Source: Bacillus sp. DTU_2020_1000418_1_SI_GHA_SEK_038 (lineage in GTDB: Bacteria > Bacillota > Bacilli > Bacillales > Cytobacillaceae). Taken from it: DNA of 64,000 nucleotides. Both the position numbers and the translations under genes were made by a program. The stretch covers positions 4,092,001 through 4,156,000 of the forward strand of contig NZ_CP135435.1 in NCBI RefSeq assembly GCF_032341175.1. The letters are read 5' to 3'. Below, in pieces: positions 26,823-36,195 of this stretch; the first letter of the stretch is position 1; every line of letters starts with the position of its first letter. The notes below the pieces were generated by a model that had not been told where the DNA came from, ran no database searches, and saw only the letters and a program-made list of their open reading frames with translations.

Positions 26823-27716
26823 TTATCGCACCTCTATTTTCGATTCATTTTTTTCTATTTTATGTTTCATAAATTCAATAACACCTTCTCTTATATCTGG
26901 GTATTTAAGTGCAAATTCAATAGTAGTTTGAATAAATCCTAGTTTTTCCCCCACATCATACCTCTGCCCCTCAAAATCATAAGCAAACACCCGTTGAATC
27001 TCATTCAACTTCTGTATCGCATCCGTTAGCTGAATTTCCCCACCAGCTCCAGTCTCCTGTTTATCCAAAAACATAAATATCTCCGGTGTAAGTATGTATC
27101 TCCCCATAATGGCCAAATTAGAAGGTGCCATGCCTGCCTTTGGTTTCTCTACAAAATTACTTACCTGATATCTTCTTCCGTTCTGACTTTCCGGATCAAT
27201 AATTCCATAACGATGTGTTTCTTCTTCAGGAACTTGTTGAACCCCTATAACAGAAGAATGAGTTTCTTCGTACTGATTAATCAACTGTCTCAGACAAGGA
27301 GTGTCACTCTGAACAATGTCATCTCCCAATAACACTGCAAATGGCTCATTCCCAATAAAGTTCCTTGCACACCAAACAGCATGTCCAAGTCCTTTTGGTT
27401 CCTTCTGCCTAATATAATGAATATCCGCCAGATTCGTAGAGTATCGAACCTTGTCTAGTAAATCAAACTTTTCCTTTTCTAATAAATTCTGCTCTAATTC
27501 AAGTGCATTATCAAAATGATCCTCAATTGCACGCTTTCCCTTACCGGTAACAATAATAATATCCTCGATCCCAGAAGCAATCGCTTCTTCTACTATGTAT
27601 TGAATAGTCGGCTTATCCACAATTGGCAGCACTTCTTTTGGCATCTCCTTCGTAGCCGGTAAGAATCTCGTTCCCAATCCAGCAGCTGGGATGATCGCTT
27701 TACGAACCTTTTTCAA
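26823..27716 (-). CDS. galU: UTP-glucose-1-phosphate uridylyltransferase
   Basis: A 297-residue nucleotidyltransferase producing UDP-glucose, the precursor for galE and many envelope glycans. The signature [18 protein letters not shown] is at residues 6-23, then [43 protein letters not shown] GLGHAVWCA and VLLGDDI (about 110-135), [12 protein letters not shown] and ELTDAIQ-like GEIQLTDAI. Length and motifs are standard. It follows a 292-base gap that contains an RNA element resembling EAR, and its stop abuts the priming transferase gene. Confidence 0.93.
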   Translation of the reverse strand: MKKVRKAIIPAAGLGTRFLPATKEMPKEVLPIVDKPTIQYIVEEAIASGIEDIIIVTGKGKRAIEDHFDNALELEQNLLEKEKFDLLDKVRYSTNLADIHYIRQKEPKGLGHAVWCARNFIGNEPFAVLLGDDIVQSDTPCLRQLINQYEETHSSVIGVQQVPEEETHRYGIIDPESQNGRRYQVSNFVEKPKAGMAPSNLAIMGRYILTPEIFMFLDKQETGAGGEIQLTDAIQKLNEIQRVFAYDFEGQRYDVGEKLGFIQTTIEFALKYPDIREGVIEFMKHKIEKNESKIEVR

Positions 27717-27829
27717 CTCTCTTACTCCTTCCGTTTAGGACTAATCAGAATAAAAAAATAAATACCTAAAGATAAAACACAGAAACCATGTTCTATCCTT
27801 AAATATTTATAAAATTAGATTTCTCGCTC

Positions 27830-27970
27830 AGATAATTAATTTTTCGGGCATCCAACCCACCCTCACGCCACACCATTGACAACATTCGCGTCTAAGGCAA
27901 AGACTCTGCTCTACCCACAGCATAGCCGAGTGCCCCCATCGATACCGGCAAGGAGACATTGCCTGAAAAT
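27830..27970 (-). ncRNA. candidate EAR-like processive antitermination element
   Basis: Between the phosphatase gene and galU lies an unusually GC-rich, structured, non-coding stretch on the minus strand. It contains GGCAATGTCTCCTTGCCGG, GGGGGCACTCGGCTATGC, GTGGGTAGAGCAGAGTCTTT and GCCTTAGACGCG. EAR is a conserved RNA found early in Bacillales eps and capsule operons that helps polymerase read through distant terminators. The position, size (about 130 nt), GC-content and several phrases fit what I remember of EAR, but I could not check a covariance model. Confidence 0.6.
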
Positions 27971-28008
27971 ATTATTTTAAAAAAACTTCTGCTTATAAAA
28001 AAAGAGAA

Positions 28009-28776
28009 CTAAAAAACCCCTAAAAACTTTCTCTTCTTAACTCTTTCAGGTAAATCCGTATAGACTGACAGCCCTTTGACCAATAACTCTGAATTCTCAA
28101 TTAATTGATAGGCCATATCAACCCCATATCTCTTTTCAATGACATCAAATGCCTCTTTCATCTTAAATGACCGTCTTGATAAGTTATGAGCATCTGATGA
28201 AACAAAATGGGTTAAGTTTGCGTCTATTAATTGAAGAGAAAACTTTTTAATATTTTTCCCAAAGTACCCAGCTATACTGGATGCTGTCACCTGCGTAAGT
28301 GCGCCTTTTTTCACAAGCTGGTAAAGCTTCTCTGGACGTTCCACAAATTCCTGGTTCCGTTCAGGATGAACAATAATAGGAGATATCCCCTTCATTTGAA
28401 TATCAAATAGGAGCTGTTCTGTATACCGAGGAACATGACTAGAAGGAAGCTCCACAAATAAATATTGGCTTCCATTAAGGGTCATTATTTCATCTTTTTC
28501 AAAGTCCTCTAGTAGATCTCCATATATTCTTGTCTCTTGACCTGGCAGAATCTCTACAGGTATGGCTTCTTGTTTCAAGATTTCATTAAGTTCTTCTACT
28601 TTATCAATAATAGTTTGTTTCGTATTTTCATAGACTCCGTTTTTATGATGTGGGGTTGCGATGATTGTTCTGATGCCTTCATTCAAAGCGAGCTTTGCCA
28701 TCGCAATGCTTTCTTCTAGATTAACAGCTCCATCATCCATACTCGGCAAAATATGACAATGTATATCAATCAACAC
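28009..28776 (-). CDS. CpsB/YwqE-type tyrosine-protein phosphatase
   Basis: A 255-residue PHP-fold, metal-dependent phosphatase that reverses BY-kinase autophosphorylation. Metal-binding motifs are DIHCHILPSMDDGA (about 4-17), ATPHHKNGVY (about 40-49), VHPERNQEF (about 137-145) and VSSDAHNLSRRSF (about 192-204). The GTG at 28776 has AGGAGG five bases upstream. It follows the kinase gene after about 100 bases, in the order Wzz-kinase-phosphatase used by ywqCDE of B. subtilis and cps loci of streptococci. Confidence 0.9.
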   Translation of the reverse strand: MLIDIHCHILPSMDDGAVNLEESIAMAKLALNEGIRTIIATPHHKNGVYENTKQTIIDKVEELNEILKQEAIPVEILPGQETRIYGDLLEDFEKDEIMTLNGSQYLFVELPSSHVPRYTEQLLFDIQMKGISPIIVHPERNQEFVERPEKLYQLVKKGALTQVTASSIAGYFGKNIKKFSLQLIDANLTHFVSSDAHNLSRRSFKMKEAFDVIEKRYGVDMAYQLIENSELLVKGLSVYTDLPERVKKRKFLGVF

Positions 28777-28879
28777 AGCAACCTCCTAATATCTACTAAT
28801 TTTCTGTGACTTTATACATAGTATCATAATTTTCGCTTTTTATATATAGCGAGAAAGGTCGATTGCTGTCGAATGGGGG

Positions 28880-29575
28880 TTATTTCGCACTATAATAATA
28901 GTAGTATTGGGAGTCCTTTACTTTTCTATTATTTAGCACAGCACCCATCAGCTTTGCTTTTGCAGCTAGCAGCATTTCCTTCGCCTTACTTGCCTCTTCC
29001 ATCCCCGTTTTTCCACTGGAAACGACGAGAATAGTTCCATCGCATTTATTAGCTAAGATTTGGGCATCTGTCACGGCTAAAACCGGGGGAGTATCAAATA
29101 AAATGATATCGAATTCTTCCTTCGCCTTTTTCAATAAATCATCCATTGCCCTGGATCCTAACAATTCTGCCGGATTCGGAGGAATGGGCCCGCTTGGCAA
29201 GATGTAGAGATTATCATCAACTAATTTAGCCGCTTCCGCTAGATCCATTTGCTTCGTTATCACATTCGTCAGCCCAAATGTGTTCGTAATGTTAAAGGTA
29301 TGATGAACAGTTGGTTTTCTCAGATCTGCATCAACGAGTAGGACCTTTTTTCCCTGTTGTCCAAAGACAACCGCCAAGTTGGCTATTGTAGTGGACTTTC
29401 CTTCACTCGGGCCAGCTGATGTCACTAATAACGATTGAAATTCCTCATCCACTGTTGAGAATTGAATATTCGTTCTAATTGTCCGGTACTGCTCCGCGAT
29501 TGGAGATTTAGGATTTAATTTTGCAATAAGCTTTCGTTTATGTTCAAATGATTTCTTCTTATTTCTAAGACCCAA
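28880..29575 (-). CDS. CpsD/YwqD-type BY tyrosine kinase
   Basis: A 231-residue cytoplasmic bacterial tyrosine kinase. Walker A is SAGPSEGKSTTIANLA (about 53-68), Walker A' is VLLVDADLRKPTVHHTF (about 80-96), and Walker B is FDIILFDTPPVLAVTD (about 150-165). The C-terminus ends in a tyrosine cluster (QYYYYYSAK), the autophosphorylation site. It overlaps the end of the Wzz-like gene. I prefer the TTG at 29575, six bases after AGGGG, since upstream ATG/GTG codons lie inside the partner gene without ribosome sites. Kinase and Wzz partner together set polymer length and activity of glycan enzymes. Confidence 0.9.
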   Translation of the reverse strand: MGLRNKKKSFEHKRKLIAKLNPKSPIAEQYRTIRTNIQFSTVDEEFQSLLVTSAGPSEGKSTTIANLAVVFGQQGKKVLLVDADLRKPTVHHTFNITNTFGLTNVITKQMDLAEAAKLVDDNLYILPSGPIPPNPAELLGSRAMDDLLKKAKEEFDIILFDTPPVLAVTDAQILANKCDGTILVVSSGKTGMEEASKAKEMLLAAKAKLMGAVLNNRKVKDSQYYYYYSAK

Positions 29576-30305
29576 CTGTTTCCCCTCGCAATCTGCTCTT
29601 TCTATCCGCTCTCGCACTTTGATCACCCTGTTCCTCGATGACGGTAATCACACCTAGTACGGGAAGCCCAAGAACCTTCTCAATATCGTTTTCTGTTTTA
29701 ATCGTGTTATCCAAATATTCTAACAGGAACGCCAAACCGACACCCGCCATTAACCCAACCACTAACGCAATAGCAATGTTTAATAATGGCTGCGGCTTAA
29801 TAGGTGATTGACTCTCTGAAACAGTCGCTTTCGCTAAGATACTCACATTATCAACATTCATAATTTTTACAATCTCATTTTGAAAAATTTCTGCCGTTTT
29901 ATTCGCAATATCAGCTGCGATTCCAGGACTAGGATCCTGAACAGATACGTTAACAACCTGTGAATTCTGCGCGCTCTGAACAGTGATCTTTTCACTCAAT
30001 TGCACCCCCGTCATATCCAAGTCCAGATCCTTCACTACTAGGTCTAGAATTGCCGGGCTTTTGATGATGACATTATATGTATTGATCAACTGGAGATTCG
30101 TCTGAACCTCACTATAGTTATACATAGCCTGCTCATTCTTTGATTGATTCACTAGCAGCTGTGTCGATGATTGATAGATTGGCGTTAAGATGAAATAACT
30201 AATAATGCCGCTTGCCATAACGGCTATGATGGTAATGATTAATATTAAACTCAATCTCTTTTTTAATGTCAGAAATAATTCTCTTAAACTTATAGTCTCT
30301 TCCAT
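29565..30305 (-). CDS. Wzz/YwqC-type chain-length regulator and kinase activator
   Basis: A 246-residue membrane protein with two transmembrane helices (LSLILIITIIAVMASGIISY, about 18-37; LLNIAIALVVGLMAGVGLAF, about 172-191) around an extracytoplasmic coiled domain. PQPLLNIA is the proline-rich motif before TM2 typical of Wzz proteins. It anchors and activates the BY kinase encoded next. Two adjacent ATGs follow AGGAGG; the second (30305) has better spacing, the first is 30308. It is the first gene of the roughly 18 kb minus-strand operon. Confidence 0.88.
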   Translation of the reverse strand: MEETISLRELFLTLKKRLSLILIITIIAVMASGIISYFILTPIYQSSTQLLVNQSKNEQAMYNYSEVQTNLQLINTYNVIIKSPAILDLVVKDLDLDMTGVQLSEKITVQSAQNSQVVNVSVQDPSPGIAADIANKTAEIFQNEIVKIMNVDNVSILAKATVSESQSPIKPQPLLNIAIALVVGLMAGVGLAFLLEYLDNTIKTENDIEKVLGLPVLGVITVIEEQGDQSARADRKSRLRGETVGS

Positions 30306-30335
30306 CATTTCCTCCTAGAAACCCTTTATTAAAAC

Positions 30336-30352
30336 TCGGTAGTATTATACCA
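30336..30352 (-). promoter_or_regulatory. extended -10 promoter of the polysaccharide operon
   Basis: On the minus strand TGGTATAAT (30352-30344) is an extended -10 element (TGn plus a perfect TATAAT); no good -35 is present. Transcription would start near 30337, about 30 bases before the Wzz start. Confidence 0.55.
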
Positions 30353-30531
30353 TATATGTATTGCCAGAATTTGTTTTTGTTGTCATAATTGCAGTGAATT
30401 TATCATTTCTTGTCATTTCTTCTACATATAATTAAACATCATTTTCTCTCTTTTTAATAGTACCATTTGCTGTTTCCCAGCAATTGTCGATAACTGGATA
30501 AAATTGAAATTCTCTGGGGGTTTTTAGAAAA

Positions 30532-31323
30532 ATGAAAGCATTCTTTGTAGCTCTATTAGCCATTTGCTGTGCCACTTTATTAGTAATAGGTAATATACAT
30601 TGGGATAAGAAAACAACGGTAGCTGGACAAACAGAGGCTATTAAAATTGATAATAAAGAGTATGAGGAAGTTGAAAGTGCTGCTGCAAGCATCAATCCAA
30701 AGGAACTGTTAGTATTTGCAAATAACTGGCCAGAAAAGAGCAAAGAGCAATTTCGTAAGGCATTAGAAGAAGAGAGACCTTTTCATATTCTAATAGTTGG
30801 ATCTGAATCCATGGGCGTTGAAAAAAATGGTTGGCATAACTTGGTTCGTGCTGCTGTTAAAGAGACATACGGAGAAACAGTTACTATAGAGACACTTGAA
30901 TACGAAATGAACTCACATCAATTTGTGCAAGAGAATAAACAGAAGGACCTTATTGAACAAAAGGCTGATATGATCATTATTGAACCTTTTACTTATAAAG
31001 ATAATGGAAAAGTTCGTATCGAGGATTCACTAGCCAACCTGACAAGGATCAGAAATGATGTAAAAAATGAAAATCAGAATGTTGAATTTGTTATTCAACC
31101 TCCACATCCCCTATTTAATGCAAGATATTACCCAATACAGGTAGAGGAATTGAAGGAATATAGCGAGAAGCGTGGTATCACCTATCTTGATCATTGGACA
31201 GCGTGGCCGGATTGGCATACTGAAGAAATAAAGGATTATTTATTGGAGGATAGCAGCGGGCCGAGTGAGAAGGGGCATGAGGCTTGGGCAGAGTATTTGG
31301 AGAAGTTCTTGGTTAGTAAGTAG
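30532..31323 (+). CDS. secreted SGNH/GDSL-type hydrolase-like protein
   Basis: A 263-residue exported or membrane-anchored protein (hydrophobic FFVALLAICCATLLVIG, 4-20). The domain from about 82 resembles SGNH hydrolases: ILIVGSESMG is a degenerate block I (nucleophile Ser probable), DMIIIEPFTYKDNG is a block-III-like stretch, and GPSEKGHEAWAEYL near the C-terminus carries the His of the catalytic pair. Such enzymes often remove or add acetyl groups on envelope glycans. It is transcribed divergently from the polysaccharide operon, supporting a glycan-modifying role (inference). The ATG is 11 bases after GGGGG. Substrate unknown. Confidence 0.75.
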   Translation: MKAFFVALLAICCATLLVIGNIHWDKKTTVAGQTEAIKIDNKEYEEVESAAASINPKELLVFANNWPEKSKEQFRKALEEERPFHILIVGSESMGVEKNGWHNLVRAAVKETYGETVTIETLEYEMNSHQFVQENKQKDLIEQKADMIIIEPFTYKDNGKVRIEDSLANLTRIRNDVKNENQNVEFVIQPPHPLFNARYYPIQVEELKEYSEKRGITYLDHWTAWPDWHTEEIKDYLLEDSSGPSEKGHEAWAEYLEKFLVSK

Positions 31324-31326
31324 TGG

Positions 31327-31354
31327 GAAGCACTTTGGGGTGCTTCTTTTTTTG
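31327..31354 (+). terminator. terminator after the SGNH gene
   Basis: GAAGCAC pairs with GTGCTTC across TTTGGG, followed by seven T. Confidence 0.85.
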
Positions 31355-31901
31355 CGAAAAACTAGCATCGAACCGTTTTACATACTTGGTGAGCTTTCCT
31401 TGCCGCCTCATTGTCATATCGTGTCTTAGGCATTCAAACCGCTTTATTATGATATAAAAATGTACCTTAATCTAAGAAGGTGAAGCGTTGTCAGCCAATA
31501 CGCATGTTTGACAGCCAATTCCTGTCGGGAGGTGCTGCACAAACCAACATCTCAACTACTCCTCTTTTTCTCTCTATTAATGATGAATAACCTAGTGGCA
31601 ACACCCGGAGTTTCACTCCTGATTTTCACATAAAAGATATATAAAACGATTGATATTTTGCTGCACTCTGGTAAACGTAAAATAAAAAAAAGTGAAGGAA
31701 AATCATTCAATTTTTCTCCACTTCTTTTTTTCTTAGTATAGTTGGCAAAATTCGAACAAAAAAGGGGCACCAGAAAGTCAGTTTTCTCCTAACTCTTTGG
31801 ACTGCCCCCTGTCTACAAATATTTTACGATTTGACGCCAAGGAATTCTCTTATTTCATAATAAATAGCCGATAATCTCTGGATTTAAAAATAAAAAGTTA
31901 A
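31355..31901. other. gap with two hairpin terminators and no supported gene
   Basis: It contains a bidirectional-looking hairpin at about 31688-31734 (AGTGAAGGAAAA paired with TTTTTCTCCACT, with A run before and T run after). It also contains the terminator at 31757-31812. A 72-codon minus-strand frame at 31552-31770 covers the first hairpin and has no ribosome site, so I did not call it. Confidence 0.5.
31757..31812 (-). terminator. terminator of the 1366-residue surface protein gene
   Basis: On the minus strand GGGGGCAGTCCAAAG pairs imperfectly with CTTTCTGGTGCCCC, followed by six T. It lies about 90 bases after the gene's stop. Confidence 0.75.
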
Positions 31902-34900
31902 TTAAACAAATTTAACAGTGCCATTCTCTAGAATAAAGTGTGCACCTAAATCTACCGATTCGCTGTTTTCTGTATCTGCTTCAATGATAAATGTATAAGT
32001 AATTGTAGATTTTACATCGTTGCTTCCTTGTTGTAATGCTTCAACAGTTACAGTGTAGACTCCAGGTGTTAAGCCAGTTTTAGGAGTTAATGTCATATTA
32101 ATTGTTCTGCTGTCTCCAGCCGAAAATCCTACTGTTTTAGTTCCATAATCAGCATGCTGAATCAGACCATAAAAAACATAGTTACCATCGTTTGGTAAGT
32201 TTGTCTTATATGAATTAAATCCTTCAACTCCCCAGTCAGCTTTTTCACGATTGGATCCATCCATATCGTTAATTCCACCAACAATATCTCCTACATTTGT
32301 TTGAAGAGTCATACCACCAATGGTATTATTACCATCAGCAACTGTTTCGAATATGTCAGCAAACTTAACTACTTCATTATTTGCATTTTTAACTTGAAAT
32401 CTTAAATAAGATCCATCATCGTAATAGTTATAATTCCCGCTTTGTCTGGCACCTGCAGTACCAATTCCGTTTAAAGATTTCCATGTAAAGCTAGTTGATA
32501 TCTTACCTTCTATAACAGCTATTTCCCCACCTAGCCCGTCTAGCACTGTATCTGGAGTTGTGTCTGTATCAGCTACTGATGTAAAAGTTGCGGATACTTC
32601 TTCTGCTTCGTTTCCTGCTTCATCTGTCACTGAGTATGTTACTTTTACTGTGTTTCCTTCTGTTTCAAGATGAGTTCGAGCCGATTCTAAGTCGGTTACG
32701 TCGCTTCCTTCATCGTCACTTGAGTACGTTACAACAATTTTATCATTTATATCTCCATCTACATTATCAGTTGCTGTTGTTTGTGGCGCTACCCAAGTTG
32801 CTACATCTGATATGGCTACATCTCCACCAATAACATCAGCAATTACTGGTGGTGTTGTATCAATTTCAGATACCGATGTAAAAGTTGCGGATACTTCTTC
32901 TGCTTCGTTTCCTGCTTCATCTGTTACTGAATATGTCACTTTTACAGTGTTTCCTACATTACCAAGGTGAGTTCGAGCTGATTCTAAGTCTGTGACGTTG
33001 CTTCCTTCATCTTCACTGGAGTACGTTACAACAATCTTGCCACTAATATCTCCATCTACATTATCAGATGCTGTTGTCGATGGTGCTATCCAAGTTGCTA
33101 CATCTGATATAGCTACATCTCCACCTACAACATCAGCGATTACTGGTGGTGTTGTATCCACTACAGTCTGCTGGATTCTTAAACTTTCAAAAGTGTTTTT
33201 TGCTAGTGCTAACTTCTTAATAGCCTTAACTAATTCTGGTAGCTCAGTCGATGTAACTAATTTTACTTCATCAATCACACCTTTGAATGCCGCTATTGCT
33301 CCTTCTTGATATTCACCTGGTTGCGTACCTTCCACAGCTTCATCTACCAGCTGGTCCGAAATAGTAACCATAGCCTCAAGAGATTGTTGTGGTTGAAGAT
33401 ACCATTGATATTGCTCAGTTTGATTTAAATAGAAAATATTCGCTTCTTCCATTAGGTTAATAGGTAACACATTAATGTCTTGTCCATTATTACTAATATC
33501 CATAGCGAACACTACCCAATATACCTCTGATCCTTGACCAGTTGGGACAGTAAATGTATGACTAGCCGCTTGTTGATTTCCTTTGAAAACTTGTACCATA
33601 GCATTTGATGTTTTAAGAGTATCTGTACCGGATCCGCTTGTTCTGTCATTTGTCCAGTCATGGACATAGAAAATATATCTGCCGTCTGTCAACTTACGAA
33701 GGGATGTGGTTTCTGGTCCATATGATTCTGTATCATCCCAGTCTAAATCAACAAAGTTAATTCCATCAAAGTTATAGATTTTATCTCCGAAGAACGTATG
33801 GAAACTATCTTCACTGCCACCAGGGCCTACTAGATGAGAATCTAAATCCCAAGGATGCTCATCCCACGTTAGCATTATTTTGACTTCACTTGATGCAGCA
33901 GCGCGGATAGCTGTTTCATTATAATTATCTCTAAAGCGATCTGTAAGAGAAGAACCGATAATATAGGATGTAACTAAATGATTTCCAGAAATTTCACCTG
34001 TATATTGACCTGGTTCAACATATACTTGGTAATATCCATATTGATCTGTAACCGCTTCTGCTACGATTGTGCCCTCTCTATTATCAAATCCATTTCTAAA
34101 TTTAATAACCGCATCGGCTACACCAACATAAGAAACATCAGTAATACGCCCTGCAAATCCATGTTTTATCTGAGTACTTGCTGTAACAGCGTTTCCTGAT
34201 AATTTTGTACTTTCATTTGCAGGTGCAACCGTAACAGTAAGAGTTTTCCCAATGTTTTCGGCAAAGTTAGGGATTGTATAAGTTAATCTTTTATGATTGC
34301 TGTTATATTCTAAGTGATCTAGGGTTACATCTTGCCCATCAATCTTTGCAGTAACCCGTAAATCGTTTAATGTAATTCCTGAAACAAAATCTCGGAATCC
34401 AAGACTAACACTTGAAGGCGTTGCACTAGCAGATGTTAAAGTCGTAAGTTGAATATTAGAACTACTCTCGGTAATTCTTTCCCCATCTACCACTACTGCT
34501 GCACCATTATCTAAGACAATATTTTGTGGCACAGAAGAAATCGTTGAACCATTTGCATTTACTTCTGCGGTTGTAATTCTTCCTGAACCAAGAACAGTTG
34601 CTGCTGCATTTAAAATCAATGTCCGAATATCAGTACTTTCCGCCAAATTGATTCGAACCTGAGTAGCCCGAGAGTTAATTGTTTCAAATGAACCTATTAA
34701 TTCCACAGAAAGATCTTCATTTATTGATTGTACAGTTTCGGATACAGTTACGCTAGTAAAGCCATCCGCGCCAATACTTAAATTTCTTTCTTCAATTCTT
34801 ACATAGGACTCCAATTGAACTTCAACAACATGGGTGTTTCCAGTTGCTACAATACGGATAGCCCCGTTATTCTTATTAACAATAACTGTTGCAAGTACAC

Positions 34901-36002
34901 TATCCTCAAAATAAATACTGTTTTCTCCACCACCTTTAACAAGTGTTTGACCCTCAACTTTAACATTCTTAAGTCTTACGTCCCCTTCTGCTACAGCCTC
35001 TGAGATTAGTAAGTTCCCTTTAATCACCACGTTTTGTAGAGTCACATCACTGCTTGAAATGGTCACATCGCCATTTATTACTTGAACACCAGAATTTGGT
35101 CCGTGTATACCAGGTGTATCATATGTAGCACTTGGTATGGTAGGAGGCACATAGCTCCCTCCGCCAGAATAGCTCGGTTCACTAGAAGAAGTACTTTGGT
35201 TTGCCTTTGCCACTTCAGTATTATATTTTTGTTCTGAGAGGGTAATCTTACTTGTTAATTGATTTAACAAGGCACTCCCTTTATTAACATACCCTTTCTC
35301 AAGTGCAACCTTTAAAAATTCATCTGCTGCCTTTATTCTTTTATTCGCTTCTACTAAATTACCATTTGCTAATGCTGCATTTGCTCGATCAAGCTCAATT
35401 TTAATAGTAACTGGGTAAAGTGCAGCCTCTTTAACACTTTCCGCGGATTTTTTATAGTGATCTCTAATCATATTTCTTGTACTTTGGCCGTATACACGAT
35501 CTAGTAAAATAGATTGTTTTTTAAGTTCCCAAGAGAGGTTATGGTATGCCTTTTCTGTTGCATCGTCAATTTCGTTATTATTGAGCTTTTGCTCCAATGC
35601 AGCCTTCTTCTCTTCAATCTTCTTCCCTGCTGTAATGGCATCGATGTAAGCAACAACTCTACCAACTTTCCCAGGCGTTGTACTAATATACAAATCTACA
35701 TTTTCTTGTAATCTTGCTTCCAAGATTGTTCTTTCTTTTTTAGGCAAAGTTTTGATGGCTTCCAAGGCCATGGTCTTTGCCTGTTTCGTTTGATTATATA
35801 ATGCCCAAGGAATTTCTGGTATGCTTTCCTTTCCTTCTATAGATATAGCCCATTTTAATGCTCCTGCTAAATTTTCTGCTTCCTTTACCCATTTTTCTGC
35901 AGATGTATTTTGGGCAGCATCCACATTAATAGTTGAAACGAAAGCACTTGTTACTAAAGTAGTAGATAGTAAAAGTTTTGTCTTACTGTATTTTTTACCC
36001 AT
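31902..36002 (-). CDS. large SbsC-domain surface protein with Ig-like modules (S-layer paralogue 2)
   Basis: A 1366-residue exported protein. The signal peptide covers about 1-30 (ending NVDAA). The SbsC-type wall-binding domain (about 32-265) carries LKWAISIEG, VAYIDAITAGKKI and LDRVYGQSTRNMIR. A Ser/Gly/Pro linker (SSSEPSYSGGGSYVPP) leads to a repetitive beta-rich, probably beta-helical domain (about 310-515). Then come a Big-type domain, a carboxypeptidase-regulatory-like domain (VTDQYGYYQVYVEPGQYTG), and a metal-binding-looking WDLDSHLVGPGG domain. Two nearly identical 99-residue HYR/Ig-like repeats (DTTPPVIADV) and a C-terminal Ig-like domain close it. The ATG at 36002 follows GGAGG. Probably an S-layer-associated adhesin or scaffold. 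Confidence 0.82.
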   Translation of the reverse strand: MGKKYSKTKLLLSTTLVTSAFVSTINVDAAQNTSAEKWVKEAENLAGALKWAISIEGKESIPEIPWALYNQTKQAKTMALEAIKTLPKKERTILEARLQENVDLYISTTPGKVGRVVAYIDAITAGKKIEEKKAALEQKLNNNEIDDATEKAYHNLSWELKKQSILLDRVYGQSTRNMIRDHYKKSAESVKEAALYPVTIKIELDRANAALANGNLVEANKRIKAADEFLKVALEKGYVNKGSALLNQLTSKITLSEQKYNTEVAKANQSTSSSEPSYSGGGSYVPPTIPSATYDTPGIHGPNSGVQVINGDVTISSSDVTLQNVVIKGNLLISEAVAEGDVRLKNVKVEGQTLVKGGGENSIYFEDSVLATVIVNKNNGAIRIVATGNTHVVEVQLESYVRIEERNLSIGADGFTSVTVSETVQSINEDLSVELIGSFETINSRATQVRINLAESTDIRTLILNAAATVLGSGRITTAEVNANGSTISSVPQNIVLDNGAAVVVDGERITESSSNIQLTTLTSASATPSSVSLGFRDFVSGITLNDLRVTAKIDGQDVTLDHLEYNSNHKRLTYTIPNFAENIGKTLTVTVAPANESTKLSGNAVTASTQIKHGFAGRITDVSYVGVADAVIKFRNGFDNREGTIVAEAVTDQYGYYQVYVEPGQYTGEISGNHLVTSYIIGSSLTDRFRDNYNETAIRAAASSEVKIMLTWDEHPWDLDSHLVGPGGSEDSFHTFFGDKIYNFDGINFVDLDWDDTESYGPETTSLRKLTDGRYIFYVHDWTNDRTSGSGTDTLKTSNAMVQVFKGNQQAASHTFTVPTGQGSEVYWVVFAMDISNNGQDINVLPINLMEEANIFYLNQTEQYQWYLQPQQSLEAMVTISDQLVDEAVEGTQPGEYQEGAIAAFKGVIDEVKLVTSTELPELVKAIKKLALAKNTFESLRIQQTVVDTTPPVIADVVGGDVAISDVATWIAPSTTASDNVDGDISGKIVVTYSSEDEGSNVTDLESARTHLGNVGNTVKVTYSVTDEAGNEAEEVSATFTSVSEIDTTPPVIADVIGGDVAISDVATWVAPQTTATDNVDGDINDKIVVTYSSDDEGSDVTDLESARTHLETEGNTVKVTYSVTDEAGNEAEEVSATFTSVADTDTTPDTVLDGLGGEIAVIEGKISTSFTWKSLNGIGTAGARQSGNYNYYDDGSYLRFQVKNANNEVVKFADIFETVADGNNTIGGMTLQTNVGDIVGGINDMDGSNREKADWGVEGFNSYKTNLPNDGNYVFYGLIQHADYGTKTVGFSAGDSRTINMTLTPKTGLTPGVYTVTVEALQQGSNDVKSTITYTFIIEADTENSESVDLGAHFILENGTVKFV
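32578..33171 (-). repeat. tandem 297 bp duplication encoding two Ig/HYR-like repeats
   Basis: Two 99-codon units follow each other inside the large surface protein gene; the phrase GATGTAAAAGTTGCGGATAC occurs at 32578 and, with the same reading frame, at about 32875. Encoded units share DTTPPVIADV, GGDVAISDVATW, TDLESARTHL, NTVKVTYSVTDEAGNEAEEV. High identity suggests a recent internal duplication. Confidence 0.85.
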
Positions 36003-36122
36003 TTTTACCTCCAAATATACTATTTTATAAGACCATTATACTACTTCAAGTAAGTAAATGGTACCAAGTAATTGGAAATAACTTATTTTTCAGTAAATAT
36101 AGTTTTACATTAAATCTAAAAA

Positions 36123-36160
36123 CAAAAAGAGAGCTACTGCTATCTAAGCAGTAACTCTCC
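36123..36160 (-). terminator. terminator of the 864-residue S-layer gene
   Basis: On the minus strand GAGAGTTACTGCTTA pairs with TAGCAGTAGCTCTC, followed by TTTTTGTTTTT. Confidence 0.85.
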
Positions 36161-36195
36161 CAATTAAATTAGTATAGTAAAATAACTTACTAAAA

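Noticed and set aside
31552..31770. 72-residue minus-strand coding frame
   Set aside because: No ribosome site, and it covers a terminator hairpin with A/T runs.
32588..33309. Plus-strand frames inside the large surface protein gene
   Set aside because: They mirror the tandem repeat of the minus-strand gene; leucine-rich artefacts of the complementary strand.
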